Below, in pieces: positions 12,336 through 24,510 of a stretch of 64,000 nt of DNA. The stretch is from the NCBI GenBank assembly GCA_032164295.1, contig JAJHTX010000001.1, positions 558,001 to 622,000 of the forward strand. Direction: 5' to 3'. Position numbers and translations under genes: made by a program. A model generated the notes under the pieces. That model had not been told where the DNA came from and did no database searches. It saw only the letters and a list, made by a program, of their open reading frames with translations. This DNA is from Inonotus obliquus. Taxonomy: Eukaryota > Basidiomycota > Agaricomycetes > Hymenochaetales > Hymenochaetaceae. Every line of letters begins with the position of its first letter. Position 1 is the stretch's first letter.

Positions 12336-13867
12336 TTAGATCCTTTCTTGACCCAGTGCCTCACGCCGGGATTTACTGTTCTGATCAAAATACGGTTTCT
12401 CTCCCTGATGTAGGGGTTCAATACTACCATCGCGTTTCAAAAGGATTTGAAATGACTCACCAAGGAGACAACGCGATCCCCGGTGCGCCTTTCGGAACCA
12501 TAGTCGAATGTGGCCGTGTGATAATTCGACCTATTTTCCCATATTGCGACAGAGTTCTAACAAATTAAGTTAGTTTCGACTATGGTTATGGAAGCCCTTT
12601 ACGAGGAAGCTAACCTTCTCCCATCTGAACCGTACCTGTAGGTCGTGGTTATACGCGACCAAATTGAAGAGATGGCTAGTTGGTTCTTGAGCCAAAGATT
12701 GGGAGCCGGGAAGAATGATGATAGCTACTTACTTGAGAATGACGTCCGATTCGTCCTTTGTCACCCCGAGGATGCGCTTTGTGAAGCCCCGGTTGACGAA
12801 GACAGACTTCCAACCGGTAACAGGATTGGTCCTATAATAAAGTCTCATAAAAGGCCAGATCAAATCAGGCTCTAGGGCGACTGGATGCACCTGATAACGG
12901 GGTGAACGGCTTCCAAATGACGGCCAACGTTCCCAGGAGAACCGCGCTCGCCTGCACTGGTGAGAAACCGGTGCAGCAACTATAGACAAGACTTGCCCTT
13001 ACCGTCGCGAAGTTTAATATCTTCCCCGTTTGCTACGACCTGGAAAAAGCGGCCTTCATGGACGGCTTCCAAAGTTTCCAAATATCTTGCGAAGGACGGA
13101 GACAAGCGATCGTAAACTTCGTACCCACTTTGGAGTAATGAGCCTCACCAATCGGAAAGAGAGTGTTACCAATAGAGACGTACGATGCCCAAAGCGTGTC
13201 TCCACCGGTTTCGGGCAGAGTATGGACCTTCAGGATAGCATAGTCAGATGGTACTGGCTCGAACGTAATGTCAGCATGCCAGCCTTTCCTGAAAGTTCTG
13301 CTCAATGTGATTCGACACGAAGATAATTGAAAACTTCACGTACGCGCCGAATTGGCTCCCGTCTCCTTTCAATTTCTGGATCGCGACACTTCTCTCCGAG
13401 GAGATAATATTGATCTCATCCCCAAGCTCAGATCCTTCCTTAGTCACGGGGTGGACGTGCAGCTTTGACGAAGGCGGCTTCCCGGTAAGCTCTCCAAGTC
13501 GCCTTCCAAGTTCCTTCTGCTGATCAATATCGATGTTCTGCTCGCGGAAGAAGACAACCCCGCGCTGTGAGACTAGGGTGCCTTGGATGAGTATTAAGGT
13601 TCGTCGAATGGAGGGGTAAAGCATACCGAGTATAGCAAGATCCTTGATCAGGTCATTCGAGTTGGGTGCTGTCAGCCATTCCGATAGCTGAATACCTCTC
13701 TCAAATTCGGTTCCGATAACCGGTGTCAGGTCTGTCTTTTTGAAAGTATCAAGCGATTTGCCAAGTTGCAGAGGGAACGGTGCGCCAGTGAGATGAAGGG
13801 TTGCAATCTTCTTTTCCAACTCTTCCGTCTCAGGAAGCACGATTTGGGTCCTTGTAAGGGTAGTCAT
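12336..13867 (-). CDS. TauD/TfdA-family Fe(II)/2-oxoglutarate dioxygenase
   Basis: This is a cupin-fold dioxygenase of the taurine/alkylsulfonate type, which couples 2-oxoglutarate decarboxylation to hydroxylation of a small sulfonate, sulfate ester or amine. The substrate cannot be read from the sequence. Eight exons fit in phase: 13344-13867, 13184-13288, 13003-13127, 12891-12951, 12733-12831, 12615-12675, 12461-12556 and 12336-12404, giving 379 residues, typical for fungal members. The iron ligands are visible: the HxD pair in GWHADITFEPVPSDYAIL (His179, Asp181) and the distal His338 in NYHTATFDYG, followed by the 2-oxoglutarate-binding Arg in SERRTGDR. The substrate-loop block LPETGGDTLWAS is also intact. 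There is no targeting signal, so it is probably cytosolic. It stands alone, without other sulfur-use genes beside it. Confidence 0.92.
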
Positions 13868-16035
13868 GTCGTCGAGATTCTGAAGATATCGGATAGCAGG
13901 ATAGAGTCACAGTAAAGGGGATGTCGCCAGAGAGCAGTTAAATACTTCAAAGGCCGACGAGAAGCGTACAATTGAGTATTGCGCAATAGATAGTCTCGTC
14001 AGGTGCCTGCATTGTACCCAATGTTCTGTGATACTGGGAGATAGTTGAAGCATTATCAGACCGGTCCGCTGCACCCAGGTTCTATAGATACCAAGTGGTA
14101 TCGTGTGTTTTTGAGTCAGTCGATGCCTCGGGAGAATATTAAAACATACAAGAAGCTGTTTCTTCGGTTCGGCCGAGAACACTGAAGGTCACTTACACTG
14201 GTAATGGCCGTTACAGCCTGAGGGTCCAGCTCACAAGGGCGGGAGAAGAAACAAAAAATATGTCCAAACAAACAAGCAAAGTATTTAAATCTCCGATGAA
14301 CTCCGATTGTTGCCGCTTTTGCCGAACGCCAACAGTGAGAGATCGATTTTGCTTCCAGTATTCAACTACCACCGTTTAGCGACTACTATCGCACGAGCTT
14401 ATACTTACCACTCGGCCTTCTGTTTTCTATACTAACTTCTGAGGCGATTCCCTAATCAGTAAACACTTCCGAACGCATTTCGATTAGGAAAAGGTTGTAA
14501 AAGGCGGGGAAAATATACCTGTCAATTGATACTACGACAACGCTGGAATTAGCACGACTTAATGTAGCAGAATCTAAGGAACTGGAGGGCATTTATTCAT
14601 CGTGCTCGGGGAAGGGGACTTAGGAGGCCTAGGTTTTTGATACTCCTGAAGAGATAGAATGAGAGCACAGGCACGGCAACTTCTCGAGTTTGATTACTCA
14701 GGGGTTTTCCAGCTACGAGGCTTCCAATATACTCCCCTGATCCCCGGAGCAACCATGTTTACCACCCGCTTGGGCCCCATAAAGTACCAGTCCTTTCCTG
14801 TACATACGCAGCTTGAACATTTTTCTCCTGTTGTTTGATATTTGAGTTACTGAGTCAGCGTAAGCATTATTTGAGAGTATCTAGAAGCACAAGAGTCACC
14901 AGTATATGTTTGACGGCTTTCATGGCATATTAACAAATCACACAGTGAGCCTTCTTCTTTTAACCAGATCAGTAGTATCTCACAGCCTCAGGTCTACGTG
15001 TCATAGTATACACGTTGATTCCGCATGTTTTGCTTCCAGGGTCCGGACTTTAGATTAAAGGAGCTTTTCAACCTTTGGGCTGTGCAGCGTGGCGCGATAT
15101 GTCGGTTATACAGCGTTCAATGCATCCCGGAGTGACAGTGGCCAAGTAACAGCCACGCCCAGCTGAGACGTATGTTGACGTCTCTTCATCGAGGCTGCTA
15201 CTGTCCTTGAAAACCTTCATTCGTACATTCATATGTGTCTCAGTGTATTTGCTATGTCTTCCTAGTATAGTCTGAATGTTGAATCGAAGTCTAGACCCAG
15301 TTTGCATACCAACCAAGAGTTCATGTCAAGGTAGTTGTGTTATTGTTTCGTTGACAATGACATGGCAGTAACTTGAATGTGCATTCTTGCCTTTGACTTG
15401 GACCCATATTGGCTGATGAGTAAATTGATCAGTGAAAATGACATGTCCAGAAAGAAGTTAAGCCTTTAGCGAGAATTTGTGTGCCAAGCGAACGCAAAGT
15501 TCATTCTCCGACAAACTCCGATCGCCTTCTGCCGCAATCCTAGTTGCTCATCATAGCATTGTTAGCGGCGGAATCAAAAATACTTAAGTCTGGAAGGCTC
15601 ATTGAAGGGTTTATTTTTTAGTTGACTTGGTCAGCATAGAGGAGGGGGATGTCTTGGACCGACCCAAAACTTAATCGCCGTAAACCGAGCAGGTCCCAGA
15701 GCAAATATCTTGACCCGAAGGGAATCAACGGCCTTTGATCTACTTATAAAAGTACGATCCTTTATTCAAGCTGAAGCAACAGAAACGCCGATAGTTCTCC
15801 GGAGTCATCTTTTATCCTGCCTAATGGAGATTGCCGGACTCACAGAAATTGGGCGGGGGCAAACTTCACAAATTAATGATGGACTCCCAATGCTATACAG
15901 CACATTGATAAAATACATACTACCGGTGATACAAACTGATCATGCGAGGCGAGGAATACGGAATAGTCGTGCTACCGGATACTACAACATTGCGTAAATA
16001 CTGCTCTACAGCTAAGTTACAAAAGGTCCTGGTTC
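13868..16035. other. Long intergenic region without recognised gene
   Basis: About 2.2 kb lies between the start of the TauD-type gene and the 3' end of IES1. The longest open frames (13907-14182 minus, 15068-15316 minus, 15710-15997 plus) show neither codon pattern, splice-linked extension nor any family motif. No transposon termini were seen. Confidence 0.5.
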
Positions 16036-17999
16036 CTAGTCCACTCGTCCATTTGATACATGAGATCGTTTAGCTGTTCGTGGGTAGGGATGCCATCTGG
16101 TATATGCAGGGTCCCGACGCTCAGACTGACAATACCTCGGGCTGCTCGGTGGGGGCGTCGGTGACTTCCGCCGTAAACGTTTTAGAACTCGCAACCGCCG
16201 ATCTGCTCGGTTCGCGCATACACAAGGTAAATCATTAATGAGAACGCGATGGACTTAGAAAATTGTGGCACGCACCATAGTCTATCCTTACGTGTTCGTC
16301 ATACTCTTCGTCTGAATCTGCTAAAGGATCCGACGTTGAGACTATGTGAAATGCATCTAGGTGAAATTTACTTCAGTGCCTGTTTCAAGTAGGTCTTGTC
16401 CCTAGGCTACTCACGCTCGAACATTGTCCTTTGACGTGGTTGCGGATGCTTCGGGACATTTTCCGACATGGGTTGTGAGAAAGGTGGTGGATGTCCTGTG
16501 GTTGCCTGTTACTAACGAGTGATGTATGGGCCTAAGAGATCTGACTGACGTGTTACACTCGGAGTCGGTTCATGGTTACGTGCGACTTGCGGTGCATAGT
16601 GCCTGAAGCTGCTCTCCGTGTCTTCGCTCCGATAAATTTGGCGTGGTGCCCGTGGGCGTCTGGCAGGAGGGGCAAGCTCCAAAACTGTCGCAGTTACGCC
16701 CAGCCAGCTATCAGCGAAAAGCACTGTCGAACTGAGCTGTTTTTAACAAGGCGCACCTTGTGTAGTTGAGAAGTCATTCTTGGTCCGCTTCTCCTCTTCA
16801 GTCGATTTAACCAGCCTTTGCAAGAAATTGGTTCTGAGAGCACACATCTTCTCTCCCCATTCGATTTCCTCTCTTGGGTCAATATTCTCGCGCAAATCCC
16901 GCATCTCCTCGGGGGATAAGCGTGGAAGCAGAGGTACCTTACCGGGATTTGCTTTGGCATAGTCGTCTGCGAAAGGGTTGGTCGTCGGACCACCTATCGG
17001 TGACGATGTTGGGTCTTCCAGATAGTGATAGACGAGCCACAAAAAGGCTCGTGCGCGCCGGTCGGAAGGAATGTTGATAGGCATGAATAGATCTAGAAAA
17101 TCCAGCTGTTGATCGAAATGCGTACGCGCCAGGAGCTGATAAAGGCCACCCCACGGACAGTCAGAACAACATACCGAAGCTGAAGACAGGGCTAGTTCAC
17201 CGTCGTTTGATTAGACATTATGAAAATCAAGTTGACGATGCTGGTGGGCGGCCTTTCACCAGTCCTCTAGTGAGGGTTTAGCTTGCAGAAGCGAGAAATG
17301 ATAGGGTTGACCTTACGAGTTTTTCCAATACGGCTGCCAGGGATGTGGGGGGTACATCCCGTTCTGAGGGTAACAAGGCAGCCTTCAAGCAATTTTTTAT
17401 TCGAGGGGCATCCTGCAGGTTGCCATCGGTTTTTTGAAGTGAGGGAACGGGGTGATAGGTCCGCAATGCTGTCCGCATCTCAGGGAAGACTGATCAATCC
17501 CCATGAGACGAGTACCAAGGGATTGAATAAGGAGGGGCCACCTACAAGCCATTGTCGTATTTATTCGTCCGACATTTGCAAGTAAGGATATTTTGGCAAG
17601 CTCAATCGCAAATGCAGGCCTCTCCTTCATCTTATCTTTGAGCACCTTGGAGCATTTACTCGACTGGCAGAGGGCAGTAATATAGAGATCACGAAAACAT
17701 AACTTTTCGGGGGGATTCCCGGGCCTCTGGTCAGTGAACGCCCTGGTTTCGTCCGAGAAAATACAGTCCAACAGGTCGAACTGAATATCTTGGCGCGTAA
17801 GCATTTCTGCGTCATTTTTCTTGATTGGAAGGATTTTCTTCAGACTGAATTGCGCATGGCTATATAAATAGGAAATCATTGGCTGAATATCTAGCAAAGT
17901 AAATGAAAATAAGGAAAATGGTGTGGCTTACCTTGATTCCAGCTCTCTTTCCTGTACTCCCCGAATGGGGAACAAGCCAGAGGACGTGTTCGAGGACAT
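16036..17999 (-). CDS. IES1: INO80 chromatin-remodelling complex subunit IES1
   Basis: This fungal-specific subunit belongs to the INO80 nucleosome remodeller. Nine exons fit in phase: 17932-17999, 17546-17859, 17317-17489, 17201-17266, 16757-17135, 16557-16684, 16415-16505, 16276-16356 and a last exon from 16202. Recognisable blocks are LTRQDIQFDLLDCIFSDET, KCSKVLKDKM, AIELAKISLLANVGRINTTM running across a splice into AFFPEMRTALRTYHPVPSLQ, PPTSIVNLIF and the C-terminal PINIPSDRRARAFLWLVYHY followed by LEDPTS and NPFADD. A polar Pro/Arg-rich tail follows. The last exon is uncertain: the in-phase frame ends at 16036, but a neighbouring frame reads IPTHEQLNDLMYQMDEWTRN and ends at 16017, which looks more like real coding sequence. 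There may be a missed splice or a frameshift. The start at 17999 is the nearest ATG joined by a good donor; upstream exons cannot be excluded. Confidence 0.82.
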
Positions 18000-20095
18000 G
18001 ACGGTAGAGAGAGAGCCAGAGAGCTGTAGGGCCTGTTCACCACGAGGCGAGAAGCCTCTGGTAAGATACACGAGGCTACAGTGCTGCACTTGGTTCCATC
18101 AAGCCCGCGTAACGGAATCTTTTTTGGGGGGCGCCTAAAGTACACAAGGACCAACAAGACCAAACCGGGAATTAGCTGAAGCAGGATGCGGGGAACAATA
18201 TTTTGGATGTTAAAAAAGAGCATTTGAGAAGTGTATTCCTGTGTCACGGTTTTGGTGAGAAGAGCAAGAAAATAGGCGCGGTTACCTTGAGATGCCCAAA
18301 AAGGGAAGTGGGCTATACGGCCAAACAAAGTCTCACGGCTAAAATGATCTGCACTCTTTCCCTCGCTCCTCGTTGTCGACCTCGTTCAAGAATGCATCTC
18401 CCTGCTTCTGTAGTATCCTCTCACCTCAAAATTCGTCCCTTGCCTCGCGGGCGAAGCTCATCCCATCGGATGCAATCGTATCCATCCGCTCGGCAAACCT
18501 CGGTAGGCCGGTTTAGTCGCGTTTTGGGCACGTTGTAACCGTGTGCCGTAAGGTAAACTTAGTATTGGCGTGGTAATCAACCATCGCAATGATTGCACAG
18601 AGCAAATACAGGAACAATGATGTAGTCGCCTGCCGAAGATGGCAAAGTTACATGTGGCCAAGGTATGGTATATGGTCATGGGAGCCTTTCCCTCATGAGC
18701 ATATTACCAGAATCAGCTTCACTGGCTAGCGCACTACCCCCACGAGTCTAGTTCGCCGCTTTTCCATGATCTTCATTTCTGGGCGATTGCTGCAACGCGA
18801 TATTAGTCTCTGCACTATTGTGCCACTTCGCTACTATGAACAATAGAACCCTTTGGTTTGGTGAGTGCAATTGTACCATTTAAACTAATTAACTACATTT
18901 GGTGAAAGAAAGAGACTCGGGAATGGACGTTCATCATCTCACTTGGGCTGTGTTGACGACTTCTTTCCGCTGAGGACGGGCGAATCTGTTCATTTGTTAA
19001 GATTCTTCACGTCTCTCGGTTCCCGATCATTTCCCAGGCTGACAGAATCGAGGACGACTGGGTTTTTCATTCTCCCCCTTCTTCTCAAACAATACCATCA
19101 CGCCCCGAAAACTGCGAAAGGAAACGAAAACCGGGCCTGATTGACACACTGCGAAGAAGAAGATTAGCGACTCAACGTCCTCTTGACGAGTCATTTTATC
19201 AACAGACTCTACAAAACGTCCTATCTAGCCCCACTCCGATTCGCAGGCTTAGCGTGTTTTTCTTCCTTGTTTTCGGTACTAGCTTATAATTAGTATCATG
19301 GTGGACAGGCTGCAACGTTGTCCTTAGCACGGGATATCCGTTTCCCAGTTTATACCTTGGCTTCACGTATCCCCGAGCTTCAGGCGACGTAGACGCTCAT
19401 AGGTCGATCCTATATGCTCTTAGGATATACCACCAGGCATAATCATTCCAGGGTTCGTGCTTATCACTTTACAGCAAGAATGGTAGTCCGCTTGCCAACT
19501 GAACAGTGACGTCCCTGTCCCCTTGCATACGTCTCTGGACTCGTGAGTCATTCCCCGAAAAATGTGCTTGTTCTGAGAGATCGACTTCCATGCTGACGGA
19601 CTGAGATCCCGCAACTTCCTGTTATTATCCCAACATCCCAACATCTGCGTGGCCCCGTTACAGCTTCAAGGTTTCCGTGACGAATTCTTTTACTAGAAGA
19701 AACGTAACTTGCTCCGTATGATTCACTTTCGTGTGAAAGTTTTCGTAAGAATCAGGTGGGGAGTTGCGATGGGATCAGTCGAGTGCAATGGATCCTGCTA
19801 CTTCCATGCTAGTTTAGACCGGAGCCGATAGTTGCTTTGCTAGATTTCATTCATAGTGGCAATTAACCGGGTTTCACCATCGGGGAACTTAGAACATGGA
19901 TAATTATTCAATTGGAACCATATGAACTCACTTGTGGATAATCATGTAAGTAAGTATACAAGTAGCAACAAAAATGTTACAATTGTTTTCCGCACAGATA
20001 CTGTTTTTGTAATGCTCGAACGCATCAATGACATGCCCGCTATTATATTTCATACATGTTTTCGCTAAAAGAAACCGAATTGCTTTGTGTAACAC
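18000..20095. other. Long intergenic region without recognised gene
   Basis: About 2.1 kb separates the IES1 start from the 3' end of the GHITM-type gene on the same strand. Frames such as 18203-18538 plus and 17891-18328 minus partly overlap the first IES1 exon and show no motif. No repeat termini were found. Confidence 0.45.
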
Positions 20096-21524
20096 CTACT
20101 TACGTCTGCTCTGCTGCATCATAAGTATCTGGACCATGCGAATGCTTCGATTCAAGATTTAGAATAAAGTCTGCAAGCGAATTAGAAACACGTACAAGAT
20201 ATTAATGAAGTCAAGCTCCAGAGAAATTGACTCTCTCATCGGATCACGAGAGACTATACCAGCTTCAGCTGCACGCGCAGTGGCGAGGATTTTCTGAGTG
20301 CTAAACAGTGAGGCATATTAATCTCAATGTAAAGACTTCTGGTCTACGAATCGAATCGACTTACTCAAACAATACGAAGCCACTGAATACTGCTAAACCG
20401 CCGTAAAGTGAGATCGCCTCAGCGATTTGCAGTCCGCGAACGCCTATTGGAAGAGCCATGGGCGCGAGCGAGGAGAGAGCTACGACTGTTAACCCAGCTA
20501 GAAGCGGACCACCCATGTACAGATATGTTTCATTCCTAGAATCGGAAGTCAGATACAAGATGCTACATGTTGAATAACAATCTCACTTCGCAGTTGCACC
20601 GACATAGGACAGCGATCCGACTACTCCAGCAGTGTACAATGCGGCCCGTGAGAGAATAGCAGGATTCAAGAAGAACAAAGGACTGAGCGTAGCGGCTTGA
20701 GCAACATTAAAACCCTACAGACGATTCCATGAGATATACGTTAGAAAGGAAATAAGCGGTTACTCACGATCCAGAACGTGTGCTTAAGAAGAGTGTTTTC
20801 GGGTGGCGTGTAGAAGACACCCAACATAGTTCCAACACCGCCCCTGGTGAAGATCGTCAGTTCAGTCAAGAACATTCTAGATAATTAAATAAACGAATCG
20901 AACATACACCAAGCTAAGCCCAAGTACGGCCCCTAGAGAAAAGGTTAGATTAGCTCGTCAAAACATGATGAGAATGTCCACTCACAAGGATTAGCAGACA
21001 TAACCCGGAAAGCGAAACCATTCTTGAACATCATACGTGCAGTAGCTGCAGCAATCGCTAATCCACCACCCATGTACTTGAAACTATCATTGAGGTACGA
21101 CCTCTCAGCCGGAGACAACGCCTCTCTTGTTTCCCTGTTCAGAATAGCATTTGTCCCTACGATGGCCCCAGCAACAACAGCCTAAAGAATGTCAAGCAGT
21201 GAGCAAGGATGGATCAAAGTCATGCTGCACGCCACGTACAACTGCAATGCCCAAACGCTTCCATGCATCTGCTTTCGACGCAGGTGTGATAACTTCAGCA
21301 TCTGTCGTAATCGTGCGCCGCGCCGCTAGAAGAATGGGGGACGTTACTGCGAATGCAGCCTTGTTCTTTGGTGCAGCCTTCAGCGAGCTTGAGAGTAAAC
21401 TCGAACGGAAGAATGCGTTTTGGCTTGTTGAGGCCTTGGAATGGAAGGCACTACATCTAAGAGTCACTGTTGCGACAAACGGTCTTGGACGAAAAGCGGA
21501 GGAAAGCAGTCGTGTCTGCAGCAT
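20096..21524 (-). CDS. Mitochondrial Bax-inhibitor-1 family protein (GHITM/MICS1 type)
   Basis: This multi-pass inner-membrane protein of the TMBIM/Bax-inhibitor-1 family belongs to the GHITM branch, which in animals supports cristae structure and cation (Ca2+/H+) exchange. Eight exons fit in phase: 21240-21524, 20986-21181, 20908-20932, 20768-20843, 20587-20714, 20365-20535, 20196-20300 and 20096-20144, giving 344 residues, nearly the length of the human protein. The N-terminal 70 residues are rich in Arg, Ser and Leu (MLQTRLLSSAFRPRPF) and fit a matrix-targeting peptide, which is why this ATG was preferred over in-frame upstream ones. Family blocks are FKYMGGGLAIAAATARMMFK, FNVAQAATLSPLFFLNPAIL, TYLYMGGPLLAGLTVVALSS, ISLYGGLAVFSGFVLFDTQK and the C-terminal LELDFINIFIRMVQIL. 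Confidence 0.94.
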
Positions 21525-21768
21525 TGCGGTTGTTCGTGGAGGGTGAAGGCAAAGTGTGAAGGTCGGAGGTACTTGCGTCTTTTTATAGTCCTTGCCGTTT
21601 CCAACGTCATCCATCGGCAACCCGGGACTAGAGCTTTCCATGATGACTAATCGCACCTAAATTATTCAAACCAAATTACGATCTGTAAGACTACAAAAAT
21701 ATGCCATATAGTGCTACAGCGATGATATGCTATTATATCCACGTTCATAATTTACCAATGAAAAATGA

Positions 21769-24097
21769 CTACGATTCCATTAGTGCAGGGACCCGTGTAG
21801 CGTCGACAATGGCAATTGCACCAGTGTCTAGACACAAAACTATCCGATTCAGCTTGTCCGTTTGCTGCCAGTTGACTTCGTAGATCCCAGACCTCTCCGA
21901 GCCGCCGAACCACGACCAAATTTGTTTACCGGTCTAAAAACATATTATTGGCTAAATTATACATCAAAGGCAAAAAGAAATAGAAGCACACCTCAACATG
22001 ATAAACGAATAACCATCCATCACCACCTCCAGTCGCAAGGTATTTGCCATCGGGACTGAACGTGAGCGTGTAAGCTGCTTTCTTATGGTCATGTATCGTA
22101 TGTAAGCATTTAGTATCTGTTGCATCCCATATGTATACCGATCCGTCAAAAGCAACCCTGCACTCATACTCATTAGCTTGGGATCCAGCGAAAACAGATA
22201 ACTTACGTTGCAATAATTTCATGGGCGCCCTCCGGCTGATTGGGGCGCCAACTGAGGCTTGCTATCGTATCCGAATGACCGCCCAACACAGTAGCACTCA
22301 TGTTCTCGTGCTGAGGCTCCGCCAAGAATCGGGCAATCTCCCATAATCGAACTGTCCTATCGTCTGAACAGGATGCAAGCCGCGTCTTCGATGGATTAAA
22401 TCTGATCGAGTTGACTTCGTTCTCGTGCCCCCTTTGTAAGAGAATTAGTTAATTTCACTAGGAGAACAATTGACATTGGTGACACACCGAAGTGTTAATA
22501 ATGGATGTTGTTCCCCCATTCGCATGACCATAATCACTTTGTCGGCGCCGCAGGTCGCAAAAGTGCTTTCATCAAGCCAAACGGCGTCCAGACAGCATTC
22601 TGTCAATGGAGGCGATCAGTTTTTCAGCGAGAATAATCATCCTCAAAGGTCACCTGTATGACATCGGAATTGCATTTGAAGTTTCTTTCCCACAACATCC
22701 CAAACACATGCTGTGCCGTCCAGGCTACAGCTTAGTAACCATCGCCCAGATTTCGAGAACCTCGCGCCGAATATTGGCCCCTTCTCAAACCCATCCCAGA
22801 AAGGTGAATCAGGTGTCATGAAACAAAGGATTCGATACATACCTGGTGCTGAGGATGTGACATATAGAACTCTCCCGTCCTCGTAAATATACGTAGAACA
22901 GAATCAAAAGAACCAGTCGCTAAAAGATTTCCATCCGAGCTCCAGTCAACAGACGTTACATCTTTTTGCTCGCTGTCTGGCAAATGCCGAAGAACTATTG
23001 GCGGTTTCTCGGGTTCTTCAGAAAATAGACTGGGATCATCTGGCGGATCAGGCAACTCCCAGATTCGTACTGTTGCATCCTTGGCTCTTTGTATGATGAA
23101 AAACATTCAGAATGGTTCGCATAATTTTATAGGCAAAGAATAATCCGTACCCTGTCGCAAGCAAATCAGGTTTCACCGGATTCCATGCACATACGAAAAC
23201 CTCGTAATACAATTAGTCTAATCACTACCGCAACAAACGAGTCGCTCACTTCTGATGTATGCCCTGTTAGCATAAGAATGGCCTTTGAGGGTGTCCTATT
23301 ATCTCCGGGTCCTGCTTCTTTGATAGCTCTCGATTTACTTCGCGATCTCCCACCGTTGAATTGTGCAGCTGATGCAGGTGGTACAAGGGACATTGGAGAA
23401 GCATCACGTTCGTAATCCATCCGCTCATCGGGAACACTCGCCGGGGCTGATTTGAGAAGATACGAGCAATGATAGAACCCGGACCGTTGTCAGGAAAACG
23501 GAAGCAATTAAGGGAATGAATGAAGTAGCGGGACGAAACGCACAATTACGGGATGGTCCAGTATTCGTATCCACCGATTCTGGTTCCAAGCTTCTTTTGA
23601 CTCTCCTGCCTTGCGCGTCTCCTTCTGCTGGTATGCTTGCCTTTCGCTTCAAAGGCGGTTCCACAACCCCATTACTCACAGACAGCCTCCCAACCTTTTC
23701 TGCAGTTCCGCTCACAGCATCGTCCATTAGATCTACGGCACATTCGTGACGTTTTAGCAAGGAGAAGGGCGCCTTGCAGTCCGTTATAAGTCCATCGCCT
23801 TTGCAATGTGTTTCAACCTCGGTGTATAACAACGCTTTCGTAAGGAGTTCGACGAGTTCGCCCCGTGGAATATGTTCGTCGAAGGGTTTAGACTGTTCGA
23901 GGCGCCCCTCGACGCGCAACGCAAACGCAGTATGGAGAAATCCTAGTTTTTGTTGTAATATGAGGATGAATCGAGCGCCGGAACACGTCAGGGAATCAAT
24001 CCAAGCATGGGACAGTGGGCTCTTTACCTGAATCCTGAAGATACGAATACACGATTTTATTCACTTCATCTGCCGTTATCTGAATGAGAGGAGCCAT
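21769..24097 (-). CDS. LisH/WD40-repeat protein of the TBL1/SIF2 (NCoR/Set3C) type
   Basis: This is a scaffold subunit like TBL1 in animal NCoR/SMRT and Sif2 in the yeast Set3 histone deacetylase complex. The N-terminus MAPLIQITADEVNKIVYSYL, spliced to THSAFALRVEGRLEQSKPFD, is a LisH dimerisation motif followed by the TBL1-specific extension. A polar linker with a basic cluster (EPPLKRKASIPAEGDAQGRR) may be a nuclear signal. WD repeats follow across several exons: AILMLTGHTSEV, KDATVRIWELPDPP, VDWSSDGNLLATGSFDSVLR, FSKSGRWLLSCSLDGTACVW, NSIRFNPSKTRLASCSDDRT, VAFDGSVYIWDATDTKC and LTFSPDGKYLATGGGDGWLF. The last exon gives the seventh blade (GIYEVNWQQTDKLNRIVLCL) and ends PALMES with stop at 21769. 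The start ATG at 24097 was chosen because it directly precedes the LisH motif; an upstream in-frame ATG exists. Confidence 0.9.
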
Positions 24098-24510
24098 TAT
24101 TTCTCCTCTTCGAATGTCGAATCCAAGCAAGCAGGGCGCTTCGAAAAATACGTGTAAATAGAGTGTGAGGGGTCGAATCAAGTTTTGGTTGGTATGAACG
24201 AGGTGTGGCGGGTCCGCCATTATGGGCAAGCGGTGATCGGAGTTTGAATTACGTCATACAGTAACAAAACTCTAATCTCTGAGAAAGATCTGCCCGTTCC
24301 TCCGAATTCGATCTTCGTGATAGGTAAATCAAGGTTCTGCACGCGTACTCGTGCCCCAGCTTCTCTGCTCCCAGGGCTTAGAATGCATGTGGCTAGATAT
24401 CATTCTACAATCGGTTCGCAACGCTACACGAACGGTCACTGGTCAGGCTACATGTGCAGTTACATCCCTATTTTACATTCCGGACAAGAGAACCAGTAAG
24501 TGCGTCTCTA
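24098..24510. other. Intergenic spacer between two WD40 genes
   Basis: This 413-bp stretch lies between the TBL1-type start and the DCAF11-type stop on the same strand. An upstream in-frame ATG of the TBL1-type frame lies at about 24229, so part may be 5' leader. Nothing else was recognised. Confidence 0.45.

Noticed and set aside
15710..15997. 95-codon plus frame in the gap before IES1
   Set aside because: No splice-linked extension, no family pattern, codon use like its surroundings.
12336..18000. Secondary-metabolite gene cluster around the TauD-type enzyme
   Set aside because: Neighbours are a membrane receptor-like gene and a chromatin subunit; there is no core synthase, transporter or cluster regulator.
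17891..18328. 145-codon minus frame upstream of IES1
   Set aside because: Overlaps IES1 exon 1 in another frame and shows no conserved text; at most a leader frame.
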